DNA of 5,502 bases from Betaproteobacteria bacterium (GTDB lineage: Bacteria > Pseudomonadota > Gammaproteobacteria > Burkholderiales > Burkholderiaceae): assembly GCA_015654605.1 (NCBI GenBank), contig JAATGO010000307.1, positions 1 to 5,502 of the forward strand, in the 5' to 3' direction. Position 1 is the stretch's first letter, and each line of letters starts with the position of its first letter. The notes under the pieces were generated by a model. The model made no database searches. It was not told the origin of the DNA and saw only the letters and a program-made list of their open reading frames with translations. Positions 1 to 5,502 of the stretch are shown here, piece by piece. The translations under genes were made by a program, and so were the position numbers.

Positions 1-2
1 CG

Positions 3-71
3 TTGAGGCATCACCGAAATGCTCACAGAGCGATGGCGAAACAATACAGCGTTATTGAACCCACCGATTAA
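3..71 (+). CDS. Possible C-terminal end of an upstream gene (partial)
   Basis: One plus-strand frame is open from the window edge to a TAA at 69-71, giving about 22 residues that end in SVIEPTD. A strong hairpin begins 8 bases after this stop, which is where a terminator would be expected. The piece is too short to recognise. A second plus frame is also open from the edge and stops at 56-58, so the choice of frame is uncertain. An open stretch of this length is likely by chance, so only the hairpin position favours it. Confidence 0.2.
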   Translation: MRHHRNAHRAMAKQYSVIEPTD

Positions 72-78
72 TCATAGA

Positions 79-121
79 AAATCACCTTTAAGCCAGGGCG
101 AAACTGGTGTAAAGGTGATTT
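79..121 (+). terminator. Long stem-loop, probable transcript end of the upstream gene
   Basis: The arms AAATCACCTTT (79-89) and AAAGGTGATTT (111-121) are perfectly complementary over 11 bp. Inside the 21-base loop, CCAG (93-96) pairs with CTGG (104-107), flanked by a G-U pair, so the hairpin can extend inward and leave a 7-base loop. The arm ends in TTT but no long T-run follows. It could be a weak or bidirectional terminator, an mRNA-stabilising hairpin, or one copy of a dispersed repeat. Confidence 0.4.
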
Positions 122-582
122 AAATGACAAGTTGCATACTATGTTGTATGGCAGCCGGCTGCATTCGTCTGCTGCTGTGCTGACTGTGGCTTCTTACGCC
201 TGCACGCTAATATTTTGATGAGCCCGATGGGCAGCGCCGCTTCAGTGCCTACTTGATCATGGTTGCGAATTCTCCTGAAAATCGATTTGTTTAGGAGTGA
301 ACATATAGACTGTGAGACTGTGCCGCCCCCCAAAAAAATTGAGCCGCAACTTCGTTTATCGCATGACCACGATCAACGACTTACCGAGCTACTTCTTCTT
401 TATATTTTGGATAAAGTGCTATCTGTTCATGGATTTTCTTTTATACGTGTAAAGCATAAACTTGAAATGTCTGGTAGACCAGGGGCTTGCGCAGATGGAA
501 TTCAATAATAATTCAATGCTATTACCAACTGAGTCAGCCTTCATATCAAGAAGATAGGTCAATAGTCATTTGGCAAGGACTG
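122..582. other. Gene-poor stretch with no supported gene
   Basis: About 460 bases lie between two hairpins. Both strands carry short open frames, such as 139-333 on minus and 263-508 on plus. They start at TTG codons without a ribosome binding site, resemble no family I know and overlap each other. An AGGAG at 293-297 looks like a Shine-Dalgarno sequence, but the nearest usable start downstream (GTG at 312, 46 codons) is 14 bases away. A run of six C followed by seven A lies at 326-338. The region may be intergenic, or gene remnants decayed beyond recognition. Confidence 0.4.
263..508 (+). CDS. Doubtful 81-codon open frame, hypothetical
   Basis: This is the longest plus-strand frame in the gene-poor left region. 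It would start at TTG with no Shine-Dalgarno sequence and end at TAA 506-508. The product would be hydrophilic with a Leu-rich stretch near residues 42-52 (TELLLLYILDK). It shows no motif I recognise. It uses several codons rare in most proteobacteria (AGG, AGA, ATA), unlike the well-supported genes here. It crosses the C6A7 tract, so a decayed or frameshifted gene is possible. It is listed only because it is the best candidate in this stretch; non-coding is more likely. Confidence 0.15.
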   Translation: MRILLKIDLFRSEHIDCETVPPPKKIEPQLRLSHDHDQRLTELLLLYILDKVLSVHGFSFIRVKHKLEMSGRPGACADGIQ

Positions 583-610
583 TGCATGCGCCATTTTATT
601 AGCGCATGCA
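583..610 (-). terminator. Stem-loop behind the minus-strand gene at 618-1058
   Basis: TGCATGCGC (583-591) and GCGCATGCA (602-610) form a perfect 9-bp, GC-rich stem with a 10-base loop. On the minus strand it begins 7 bases after the TAA stop (618-620) of the exported-protein gene, a typical place for a transcript end. No T-run follows on the minus strand, so it is either a poor intrinsic terminator or a 3'-end stabiliser for a Rho-ended transcript. Confidence 0.5.
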
Positions 611-617
611 AGTGAAA

Positions 618-1058
618 TTAGTTTTTCTTTGAGGCGGTGAGATTAATACTGAAACCGATAGCTTTACCATTAGCAGGATTCAAGCGGCAGGCAAAACTAA
701 AGTCGTGCCATGTGCTTCCAGTTCTTGCTTGCCCAGTACCTTTGAGTAATTTTTGGCTGACCAGGGTAAGTGTCGTTGGGTCGTCTGTTCCGAGAAATAC
801 ACGATCTGCTTCTTTATAATGCTGTTTTAATACAGGTAATGCCAATGGACGGCAGATCATTTCCGCTACTTTTTTTGCGTTACTAAACTCGCTGGCAAGT
901 TTGCGTTCTTCGGGAGATTTGAGCGTGTTAATCTGTTGTTCAATATGTGCTGCCTGCGCTTGGGATAATGCAGGTTCTTTTGGTGTGGCAGCGAGGAGAG
1001 GTAATGAAGTGCAGAGGAAAAGGCATGCAGCAGTGATTTTTGTGGGATGAATAGACAT
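618..1058 (-). CDS. Small exported protein of unknown function with two cysteines
   Basis: The product is 146 residues. The chosen ATG (1056-1058) has a GGAG Shine-Dalgarno sequence (1066-1069 on plus) 7 bases upstream. A longer frame opening at 1142 adds 28 residues that would bury the signal peptide, so it is rejected. Residues 1-7 are a short basic start, 8-22 a hydrophobic core and LLAA (21-24) a likely signal peptidase I site, so the mature protein should be periplasmic or secreted. Residues 30-65 are polar and probably helical. Cys69 (ICRP) and Cys124 (FACRL) could form a disulfide around a domain containing ADRVFLG (84-90), GTGQARTG (107-114) and W117. The spacing of the cysteines, the ADRV segment and the W-x-x-F-x-F-x-C motif faintly recalls DUF930 proteins of Rhizobiales. 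That is an impression, not an assignment. The gene stands alone, divergent from queE, and a stem-loop follows its stop. Confidence 0.82.
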   Translation of the reverse strand: MSIHPTKITAACLFLCTSLPLLAATPKEPALSQAQAAHIEQQINTLKSPEERKLASEFSNAKKVAEMICRPLALPVLKQHYKEADRVFLGTDDPTTLTLVSQKLLKGTGQARTGSTWHDFSFACRLNPANGKAIGFSINLTASKKN

Positions 1059-1114
1059 GAGATATCTCCAGCGTAAAGGAATGAAGTAGACTGTGCGTGT
1101 CGGTAGCAGGTTCC

Positions 1115-1134
1115 ACTGAATATGCTGTTTCAGT
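1115..1134. promoter_or_regulatory. Operator-like inverted repeat upstream of the exported-protein gene
   Basis: ACTGAA (1115-1120) and TTCAGT (1129-1134) are perfect inverted repeats 8 bases apart. They overlap the candidate -10 box of the minus-strand gene, a usual repressor position. It resembles a LexA box (CTGT-N8-ACAG) but does not match: CTG and CAG are separated by 12 bases, not 10. The regulator is unknown. A 6-bp repeat of this kind can occur by chance. Confidence 0.3.
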
Positions 1135-1147
1135 AATTTCACTGCAA
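1119..1147 (-). promoter_or_regulatory. Candidate sigma70 promoter for the exported-protein gene
   Basis: Read on the minus strand, TTGCAG (1142-1147, -35) and CATATT (1119-1124, -10) are separated by 17 bases. The boxes match the consensus at 3 of 6 and 4 of 6 positions. Transcription would start near 1112 and give a leader of about 54 bases before the ATG at 1058. Spacing and position are good, but the boxes are weak. Confidence 0.28.
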
Positions 1148-1462
1148 TTTTGACATAGGTATGGCATTTTAATCGAAGTTATTGTTTTCTTGGGGAAATG
1201 TTTTCCTGACGTTGTTGATTCAGCGTTTCTGGTAATGTCGGATTGACTCTGGCATCATGTTTGTGGCAAGAAAGATGGGCAGGGTAAAATGTCGGATGGC
1301 GGGCAGTGCAGGCATTCAGGAATGGCTTGTCATACCATATGCGTGAGCGGCGACACAAAGAAAAGAGCGCATAAGTGAATATCGCAGGATGTATGCTTCA
1401 ATGACGGATGATGGCGTTATTCTTAGTTTGGGTTAGCTGGCTAGGTAGTTCAGGATAAAAAC
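1148..1462. other. Divergent intergenic spacer before queE
   Basis: These 315 bases lie between the divergent exported-protein gene and queE. A small hairpin, GGAAA-TGT-TTTCC, lies near 1194-1206. The only short frame worth naming, near 1257-1345 on plus (about 29 codons), has no support. I could not find a convincing sigma70 promoter for queE here, nor a preQ1 riboswitch. The one clear signal is the AGGA Shine-Dalgarno at 1452-1455 that serves queE. Confidence 0.5.
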
Positions 1463-2098
1463 GTGACTTATAGTATCAAAGAAATTTTTTATACACTGCA
1501 GGGCGAAGGCATGCATGCCGTGCGGCCTGCTGTTTTTTGCCGTTTTAGCGGATGCAATTTATGGAGCGGTCGAGAGGCTGATCGCAGCACAGCGATTTGC
1601 CGTTTTTGTGATACGGATTTTGTCGGTACGAATGGTATTGGCGGCGGTAAATTCAAGACAGGTACCGCGTTGGCTCAGGCAATTGACCAGTTGTGGCCGG
1701 CAACCTATCCTGACAGTAAATATGTTGTCTTTACTGGTGGTGAACCATTATTGCAGTTGGATAAAGCATTAATTGAGTGCATGCATGCATTGGGCTTTGA
1801 AATCGCCATTGAAACCAATGGTACGATCCCGGTACCAGAAGGTGTGGACTGGATTTGTGTCAGTCCCAAGATGGGAGCTGAGTTGAAGGTGCGTCAGGGG
1901 AATGAGCTGAAAGTTGTGATCCCACAGCCAGATCAGGTATTGTCGGATTATGAGCGACTGGATTTTAAGCATTTTTTATTGCAACCGATGGATGGGCCTG
2001 ATGCTGCCCACAATACGCAGTTGGCGATAGAATTGGTCAAAAATCATCCCAAGTGGAAGCTAAGTATACAGACCCACAAGTTATTACACATTCCGTGA
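1463..2098 (+). CDS. queE: 7-carboxy-7-deazaguanine synthase QueE
   Basis: This radical-SAM enzyme rearranges 6-carboxy-5,6,7,8-tetrahydropterin to 7-carboxy-7-deazaguanine, an early cytoplasmic step to preQ0 and queuosine. The 211-residue length fits the family. Near the N-terminus, EIFYTLQGEG (7-16) is the typical QueE opening. The 4Fe-4S cluster ligands are Cys31, Cys46 and Cys49 in the enlarged CX14CX2C arrangement (GCNLW...CRFCDTDF) that marks the QueE subgroup. TGGEP (91-95) is the SAM-binding motif. ETNG (117-120), SPK (134-136) and the C-terminal QTHK (203-206) are also family hallmarks. The start is GTG, chosen because AGGA lies 7 bases upstream and the protein then begins just before the conserved motif. 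queD follows after 105 bases on the same strand and supplies its substrate. No QueC or QueF gene is in the window, so later steps must be encoded elsewhere. Confidence 0.96.
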   Translation: MTYSIKEIFYTLQGEGMHAVRPAVFCRFSGCNLWSGREADRSTAICRFCDTDFVGTNGIGGGKFKTGTALAQAIDQLWPATYPDSKYVVFTGGEPLLQLDKALIECMHALGFEIAIETNGTIPVPEGVDWICVSPKMGAELKVRQGNELKVVIPQPDQVLSDYERLDFKHFLLQPMDGPDAAHNTQLAIELVKNHPKWKLSIQTHKLLHIP

Positions 2099-2203
2099 TG
2101 CCATGAATTATGCCAGGCACTTTTGTTGTCTAGGATTAATTTATCGCATTATGTTTTACCAAAAAATATGAGTTATCTCGTTAATGTAGATTGAAATTTG
2201 TTC

Positions 2204-2650
2204 ATGCTAACTATTACCCGCAAGCTGGAATTTGATGCCGGACACCGTATCCCAGATCATAAAAGTCAATGTCGTAATTTACATGGACATCGCTATACGC
2301 TGGAAATAACCCTGGTAGGGCAGGTCATTGAGGTCGAGGGTAGTTCTGATAATGGAATGATCATGGACTTTTCTGATATCAAAACATTGGCCAAACAACA
2401 TTTGGTGGATGTATGGGACCATGCATTTCTCGTGTATGAACAAGATACCTCGGTACGGGAATTTTTGGCATCTTTGCCTGATCACAAGACCGTGGTCATC
2501 AATCGCATCCCGACAGTAGAAAACCTGGCGCGTACCGCTTTTGACATATTGAATGCGGCATATCAGGATCGCTTTGGAACGGGGCTGCATTTACAAAAAC
2601 TGGTTTTACATGAAACACCGAATTGCTGGGCTGAAATTACAGCCGACTGA
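2204..2650 (+). CDS. queD: 6-carboxytetrahydropterin synthase QueD
   Basis: QueD is a zinc enzyme of the PTPS fold. It converts 7,8-dihydroneopterin triphosphate to 6-carboxy-5,6,7,8-tetrahydropterin, the substrate of QueE. In the 148-residue product the zinc ligands are His14 (DAGH) and His27/His29 (HGH). The catalytic Cys23 lies in CRNLHGH. Asp72-His73 (WDHAF) and Glu137 (HET, 136-138) complete the active site and pterin-binding groups. MDFSD (54-58) and PTVENLA (103-109) are typical family segments. It is about 28 residues longer than E. coli QueD, mainly between DHAF and PTVENLA, a length common in other proteobacteria. The start is ATG 2204; a TTG two codons earlier (2198) is possible. 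No clear Shine-Dalgarno precedes either. The 105-base gap after queE is AT-rich and could hold a weak promoter, but none is convincing. tadA follows after 23 bases. Confidence 0.96.
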   Translation: MLTITRKLEFDAGHRIPDHKSQCRNLHGHRYTLEITLVGQVIEVEGSSDNGMIMDFSDIKTLAKQHLVDVWDHAFLVYEQDTSVREFLASLPDHKTVVINRIPTVENLARTAFDILNAAYQDRFGTGLHLQKLVLHETPNCWAEITAD

Positions 2651-2664
2651 CTCTGATAGGTTAA

Positions 2665-4153
<1,489 letters not shown>

Positions 4154-4279
4154 CCGTTCATCATTGTTTAACATGCCGCATGATGTGATCGTGTAGGCAC
4201 ATTGTTTGCTCTGCAAATAGTATTATCATGTTTGTTATTTCGATGCCTCCTACCACATATTTATTTTTAAAAGAAAGCG

Positions 4280-4768
4280 ATGTATATGGATATGCCATCT
4301 CATCAGTTAACCATGACTGTTTTAATGACGCCGGACATGGCTAATTTTGCCGGAAATGTACACGGTGGTACTGTTCTAAAACTACTCGATCAGGTGGCTT
4401 ATGCATGTGCAAGTCGCTATGCTAAGCAATACGTGGTGACGCTTAGTGTGGATCAAGTGATGTTCCGGCAACCGATTCATGTCGGAGAACTCGTCAATTT
4501 CCTGGCAAGTGTCAATCACACAGGAAATTCATCAATGGAAGTCGGCATCAAGGTGGTTGCTGAAAATATTCGCACACAGGAAATTCGTCATGTGAATAGC
4601 TGTTTTTTTACGATGGTGGCAGTGGACGATCATCGCCATCCAGTTGCCGTTCCCCCGTTACAACCAGCTACATCAGAGGAAAAACGTCGTTTCCAAGAGG
4701 CTGTTTTGCGCAAACAATTAAGGCAAGAACTCTCTCAACGTTTTAATGAAGTGAGATTACAGTCCTGA
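4280..4768 (+). CDS. Hotdog-fold acyl-CoA thioesterase (YciA/BACH-like)
   Basis: The product of 162 residues should hydrolyse acyl-CoA to free acid and CoA in the cytoplasm. The actual chain-length preference cannot be read from sequence. The single hotdog domain spans about 8-118. NFAGNVHGGTVLKLLDQVAY (22-41) contains the family motif: Asn26, HGG (28-30) and the catalytic Asp37 on the central helix. VTLSVDQVMFRQPIHVGELV (53-72) is the typical following strand pair seen in YciA and cytosolic acyl-CoA hydrolases, which act as hexamers. After a Pro-rich link (121-129), residues 132-158 form a charged helix. ATGs at 4280, 4286 and 4292 are all in frame. The purine-rich AAGAAAG (4271-4277) is only 2 bases from the first but 8 from the second, so 4286 may be the true start. 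It is 126 bases from ldcA and may have its own promoter, though none is clear. Confidence 0.9.
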   Translation: MYMDMPSHQLTMTVLMTPDMANFAGNVHGGTVLKLLDQVAYACASRYAKQYVVTLSVDQVMFRQPIHVGELVNFLASVNHTGNSSMEVGIKVVAENIRTQEIRHVNSCFFTMVAVDDHRHPVAVPPLQPATSEEKRRFQEAVLRKQLRQELSQRFNEVRLQS

Positions 4769-4794
4769 TCCTTGTCAACTGAAATTAACAATAA

Positions 4795-4819
4795 ATGACA
4801 TCGAGCAATGAGGTGTCAT
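4795..4819 (+). terminator. Weak stem-loop downstream of the thioesterase gene
   Basis: ATGACATC (4795-4802) pairs with GGTGTCAT (4812-4819) over 8 bp including one G-U pair, with a 9-base loop. It starts 26 bases after the thioesterase stop. No T-run follows, so as an intrinsic terminator it is weak. A second hairpin, CATTAC/GTAATG (4826-4831 with 4838-4843), comes 6 bases later. The pair may stabilise the 3' end or assist Rho-dependent ending. Confidence 0.3.
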
Positions 4820-4960
4820 GCCGTACATTACTGTTACGTAATGCGTAGGCGAATAAGTGACATATTTTTTACACTGGGCAATTCCTGAGATCGAACCGGC
4901 AATTAAGATGTGACATTGTTCTACGCAAATATGAGAAACGTGCTATACCTGTGCGCAGGC

Positions 4961-4977
4961 TGCATCAAGATGATGCA
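4961..4977. repeat. Perfect short inverted repeat upstream of the glsB-like promoter
   Basis: TGCATCA (4961-4967) and TGATGCA (4971-4977) are perfect 7-bp inverted repeats around AGA. They end 5 bases before the candidate -35 box at 4983. In DNA this could be a small activator site; in RNA it would be a tight hairpin. No known regulator is recognised. Confidence 0.35.
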
Positions 4978-4982
4978 ACTTG

Positions 4983-5013
4983 TTGAATCAGGCTGTTATC
5001 TCTCGTGTATGAT
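4983..5013 (+). promoter_or_regulatory. Candidate sigma70 promoter for the glsB-like gene
   Basis: TTGAAT (4983-4988, -35, 4 of 6) and TATGAT (5008-5013, -10, 5 of 6) are separated by 19 bases, slightly long. Transcription would start near 5020, giving a leader of about 50 bases. The good -10 box makes this the most promoter-like spot in the spacer. Confidence 0.38.
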
Positions 5014-5069
5014 TGTAGTCGCACCTGCTGTAATCGTTGTTTCCTCACAATTTAACTAAAAGGAACATC

Positions 5070-5321
5070 ATGTCTCATGGAATCATTGCTTGGATAATTA
5101 TTGGTGCCATTGCTGGTTGGCTTGCCGGTGTCATCGTCAAAGGAGGGGGGTTTGGCTTGCTCGTTGATATCTTGGTAGGTATTGTTGGTGCTTTTATTGG
5201 GGGTTGGTTAGCCAGCATCCTTGGCATTGGTATCGGCGGTGGTATTTTAGCATCTCTCGTTACAGCGGTGATTGGCGCTGTGATTTTGTTATTTATCTTG
5301 CGCCTGATCAAGCGCGCCTAG
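5070..5321 (+). CDS. GlsB/YeaQ/YmgE family small membrane protein
   Basis: The product has 83 residues and three hydrophobic, Gly-rich inner-membrane helices, at about 4-22, 28-50 and 57-79. It ends in a basic tail (RLIKRA) expected on the cytoplasmic side. The layout IAWIIIGAIAGWLAG (6-20), KGGGFGLLVDILVGIVGAFIGGWL (24-47) and VTAVIGAVILL (64-74) is that of the family annotated as transglycosylase-associated or stress-response membrane proteins. Asp33 between helices is a conserved polar residue. Members are often induced by acid, osmotic or general stress, but the molecular role is unsettled, and the name does not imply transglycosylase activity. ATG 5070 is chosen because AAGGA (5060-5064) lies 5 bases upstream. 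A frame opening at 5037 would add 11 unsupported residues. The gene appears to be a single transcription unit, with its own candidate promoter and a terminator that overlaps its stop codon. Six G at 5145-5150 encode the GGG loop. Confidence 0.92.
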   Translation: MSHGIIAWIIIGAIAGWLAGVIVKGGGFGLLVDILVGIVGAFIGGWLASILGIGIGGGILASLVTAVIGAVILLFILRLIKRA

Positions 5322-5342
5322 CCAACATAATGCTGGCTTTTT
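5320..5342 (+). terminator. Intrinsic terminator of the glsB-like gene
   Basis: AGCCA (5320-5324) pairs with TGGCT (5334-5338), and CA (5326-5327) with TG (5331-5332) around a 3-base loop with one mismatch. Five T (5338-5342) follow at once. The stem begins within the TAG stop codon, giving a compact, classical intrinsic terminator. Confidence 0.72.
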
Positions 5343-5374
5343 AATTGGTAATGGTAAGCCTTATCAAGTACCTG

Positions 5375-5454
5375 TTCAGCATTGCACCTGTGCTCTGTGC
5401 TGTTATGTAGTGCTGTTAGTGTGAATGTAGGCAGATTGATATAAGCATGCTGAA
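5375..5454. other. Segment framed by an inverted repeat, possible small RNA body
   Basis: TTCAGCAT (5375-5382) and ATGCTGAA (5447-5454) are perfect 8-bp inverted repeats 64 bases apart. The second arm abuts the strong terminator hairpin at 5455. A closed structured body followed directly by a terminator is a layout seen in small RNAs. No clear promoter lies between the glsB-like terminator and this segment, no open frame is supported, and an 8-bp match over this distance can arise by chance. Confidence 0.18.
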
Positions 5455-5483
5455 GAGGGGCAACATTGCTTATGTTGCCCCTC
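5455..5483 (+). terminator. Strong terminator hairpin near the right edge
   Basis: GAGGGGCAACAT (5455-5466) and ATGTTGCCCCTC (5472-5483) form a perfect 12-bp, GC-rich stem with a 5-base loop. ATTTGTT follows on the plus strand. On the minus strand the flank is less T-rich, but TAA stop triplets (plus-strand TTA at 5494-5496 and 5500-5502) sit just outside it. It could therefore also end a convergent gene that enters from the right, and may act in both directions. Confidence 0.6.
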
Positions 5484-5502
5484 ATTTGTTGAATTAGCGT
5501 TA

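Larger units (their letters stand above)
4769..5069. other. Intergenic spacer between thioesterase and glsB-like gene
   Basis: These 301 bases contain no supported gene. They hold two small hairpins just after the thioesterase, a GTGACAT word repeated at 4857-4863 and 4910-4916 (with TGACAT also at 4796-4801), a short perfect hairpin at 4961-4977, and a candidate promoter at 4983-5013 for the downstream membrane-protein gene. The T-rich stretch at 4863-4870 is not preceded by a stem. The spacing of elements suggests that the downstream gene has its own regulated promoter. Confidence 0.45.

Noticed and set aside
139..333. Minus-strand frame of 64 codons
   Set aside because: It has a TTG start, no ribosome site and no recognisable motif, and overlaps an equally weak frame on the other strand.
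1115..1134. LexA (SOS) box
   Set aside because: CTG and CAG are 12 bases apart instead of 10, and the inner T/A of CTGT and ACAG are absent.
1059..1142. N-terminal extension of the exported-protein gene to 1142
   Set aside because: It would put 28 residues ahead of a clear signal peptide, and the ATG at 1058 has a well-spaced GGAG.
1420..1462. Possible preQ1 riboswitch in the leader of queE
   Set aside because: A short CTG/CAG pairing followed by an A-rich tail overlaps the ribosome site, but the C-rich ligand-binding loop and the pseudoknot pairing of preQ1-I are missing.
4856..4875. CRP/FNR-like site AGTGA...ACACT
   Set aside because: The half-sites are imperfect and the spacing does not fit TGTGA-N6-TCACA or TTGAT-N4-ATCAA.
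5141..5150. Internal AGGAGG as a ribosome site for a second small protein in the glsB-like gene
   Set aside because: No suitable start codon follows at proper spacing in another open frame. The bases simply encode the conserved GGG loop.
5075..5311. Minus-strand frame of 78 codons opposite the glsB-like gene
   Set aside because: Its Pro/Ile/Thr-rich composition is the mirror of Gly-rich membrane helices. It has no independent support.

Overview
The window looks like chromosomal DNA from a betaproteobacterium. My best guess is an ammonia oxidiser of the Nitrosomonas type. This rests on moderate GC, the gene order queE-queD-tadA-ldcA and the overall feel of the proteins, not on any search. Five proteins are recognisable by family motifs, one secreted protein is of unknown function, and several hairpins mark transcript ends. 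I found no insertion sequence, CRISPR array, rRNA or tRNA gene.

Left part (1-617): perhaps the last codons of an upstream gene, a long hairpin (79-121), then about 460 bases with no convincing gene. A stem-loop (583-610) closes this part and probably ends the transcript of the next gene. Positions 618-1058 (minus strand) encode a small exported protein with two cysteines. It has a good ribosome binding site, a candidate promoter and an operator-like inverted repeat. A divergent, mostly featureless spacer of about 400 bases separates it from the main cluster.

Central part (1463-4153, plus strand): queE, queD, tadA and ldcA. QueD and QueE make the 7-deazaguanine precursor (6-carboxytetrahydropterin, then 7-carboxy-7-deazaguanine) of queuosine. 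Queuosine occupies wobble position 34 of GUN-anticodon tRNAs. TadA converts A34 to inosine in tRNA-Arg(ACG). Three adjacent genes therefore serve wobble-base modification. LdcA, a cytoplasmic murein-tripeptide recycling peptidase, follows directly and may overlap the end of tadA. QueC, QueF, Tgt and QueA are not in the window.

Right part (4280-5502, plus strand): a hotdog-fold acyl-CoA thioesterase, a 300-base spacer with small hairpins and a candidate promoter, then a small three-helix membrane protein of the GlsB/YeaQ/YmgE family ending in a clear intrinsic terminator. A second, very strong hairpin lies near the right edge. It is preceded by a distant inverted repeat that could frame a small RNA or mark the end of the next gene.

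Overall this is mostly ordinary housekeeping DNA. I see no strong sign of a new multi-gene system. The least explained items are the exported protein at 618-1058 and the structured segment at 5375-5490.
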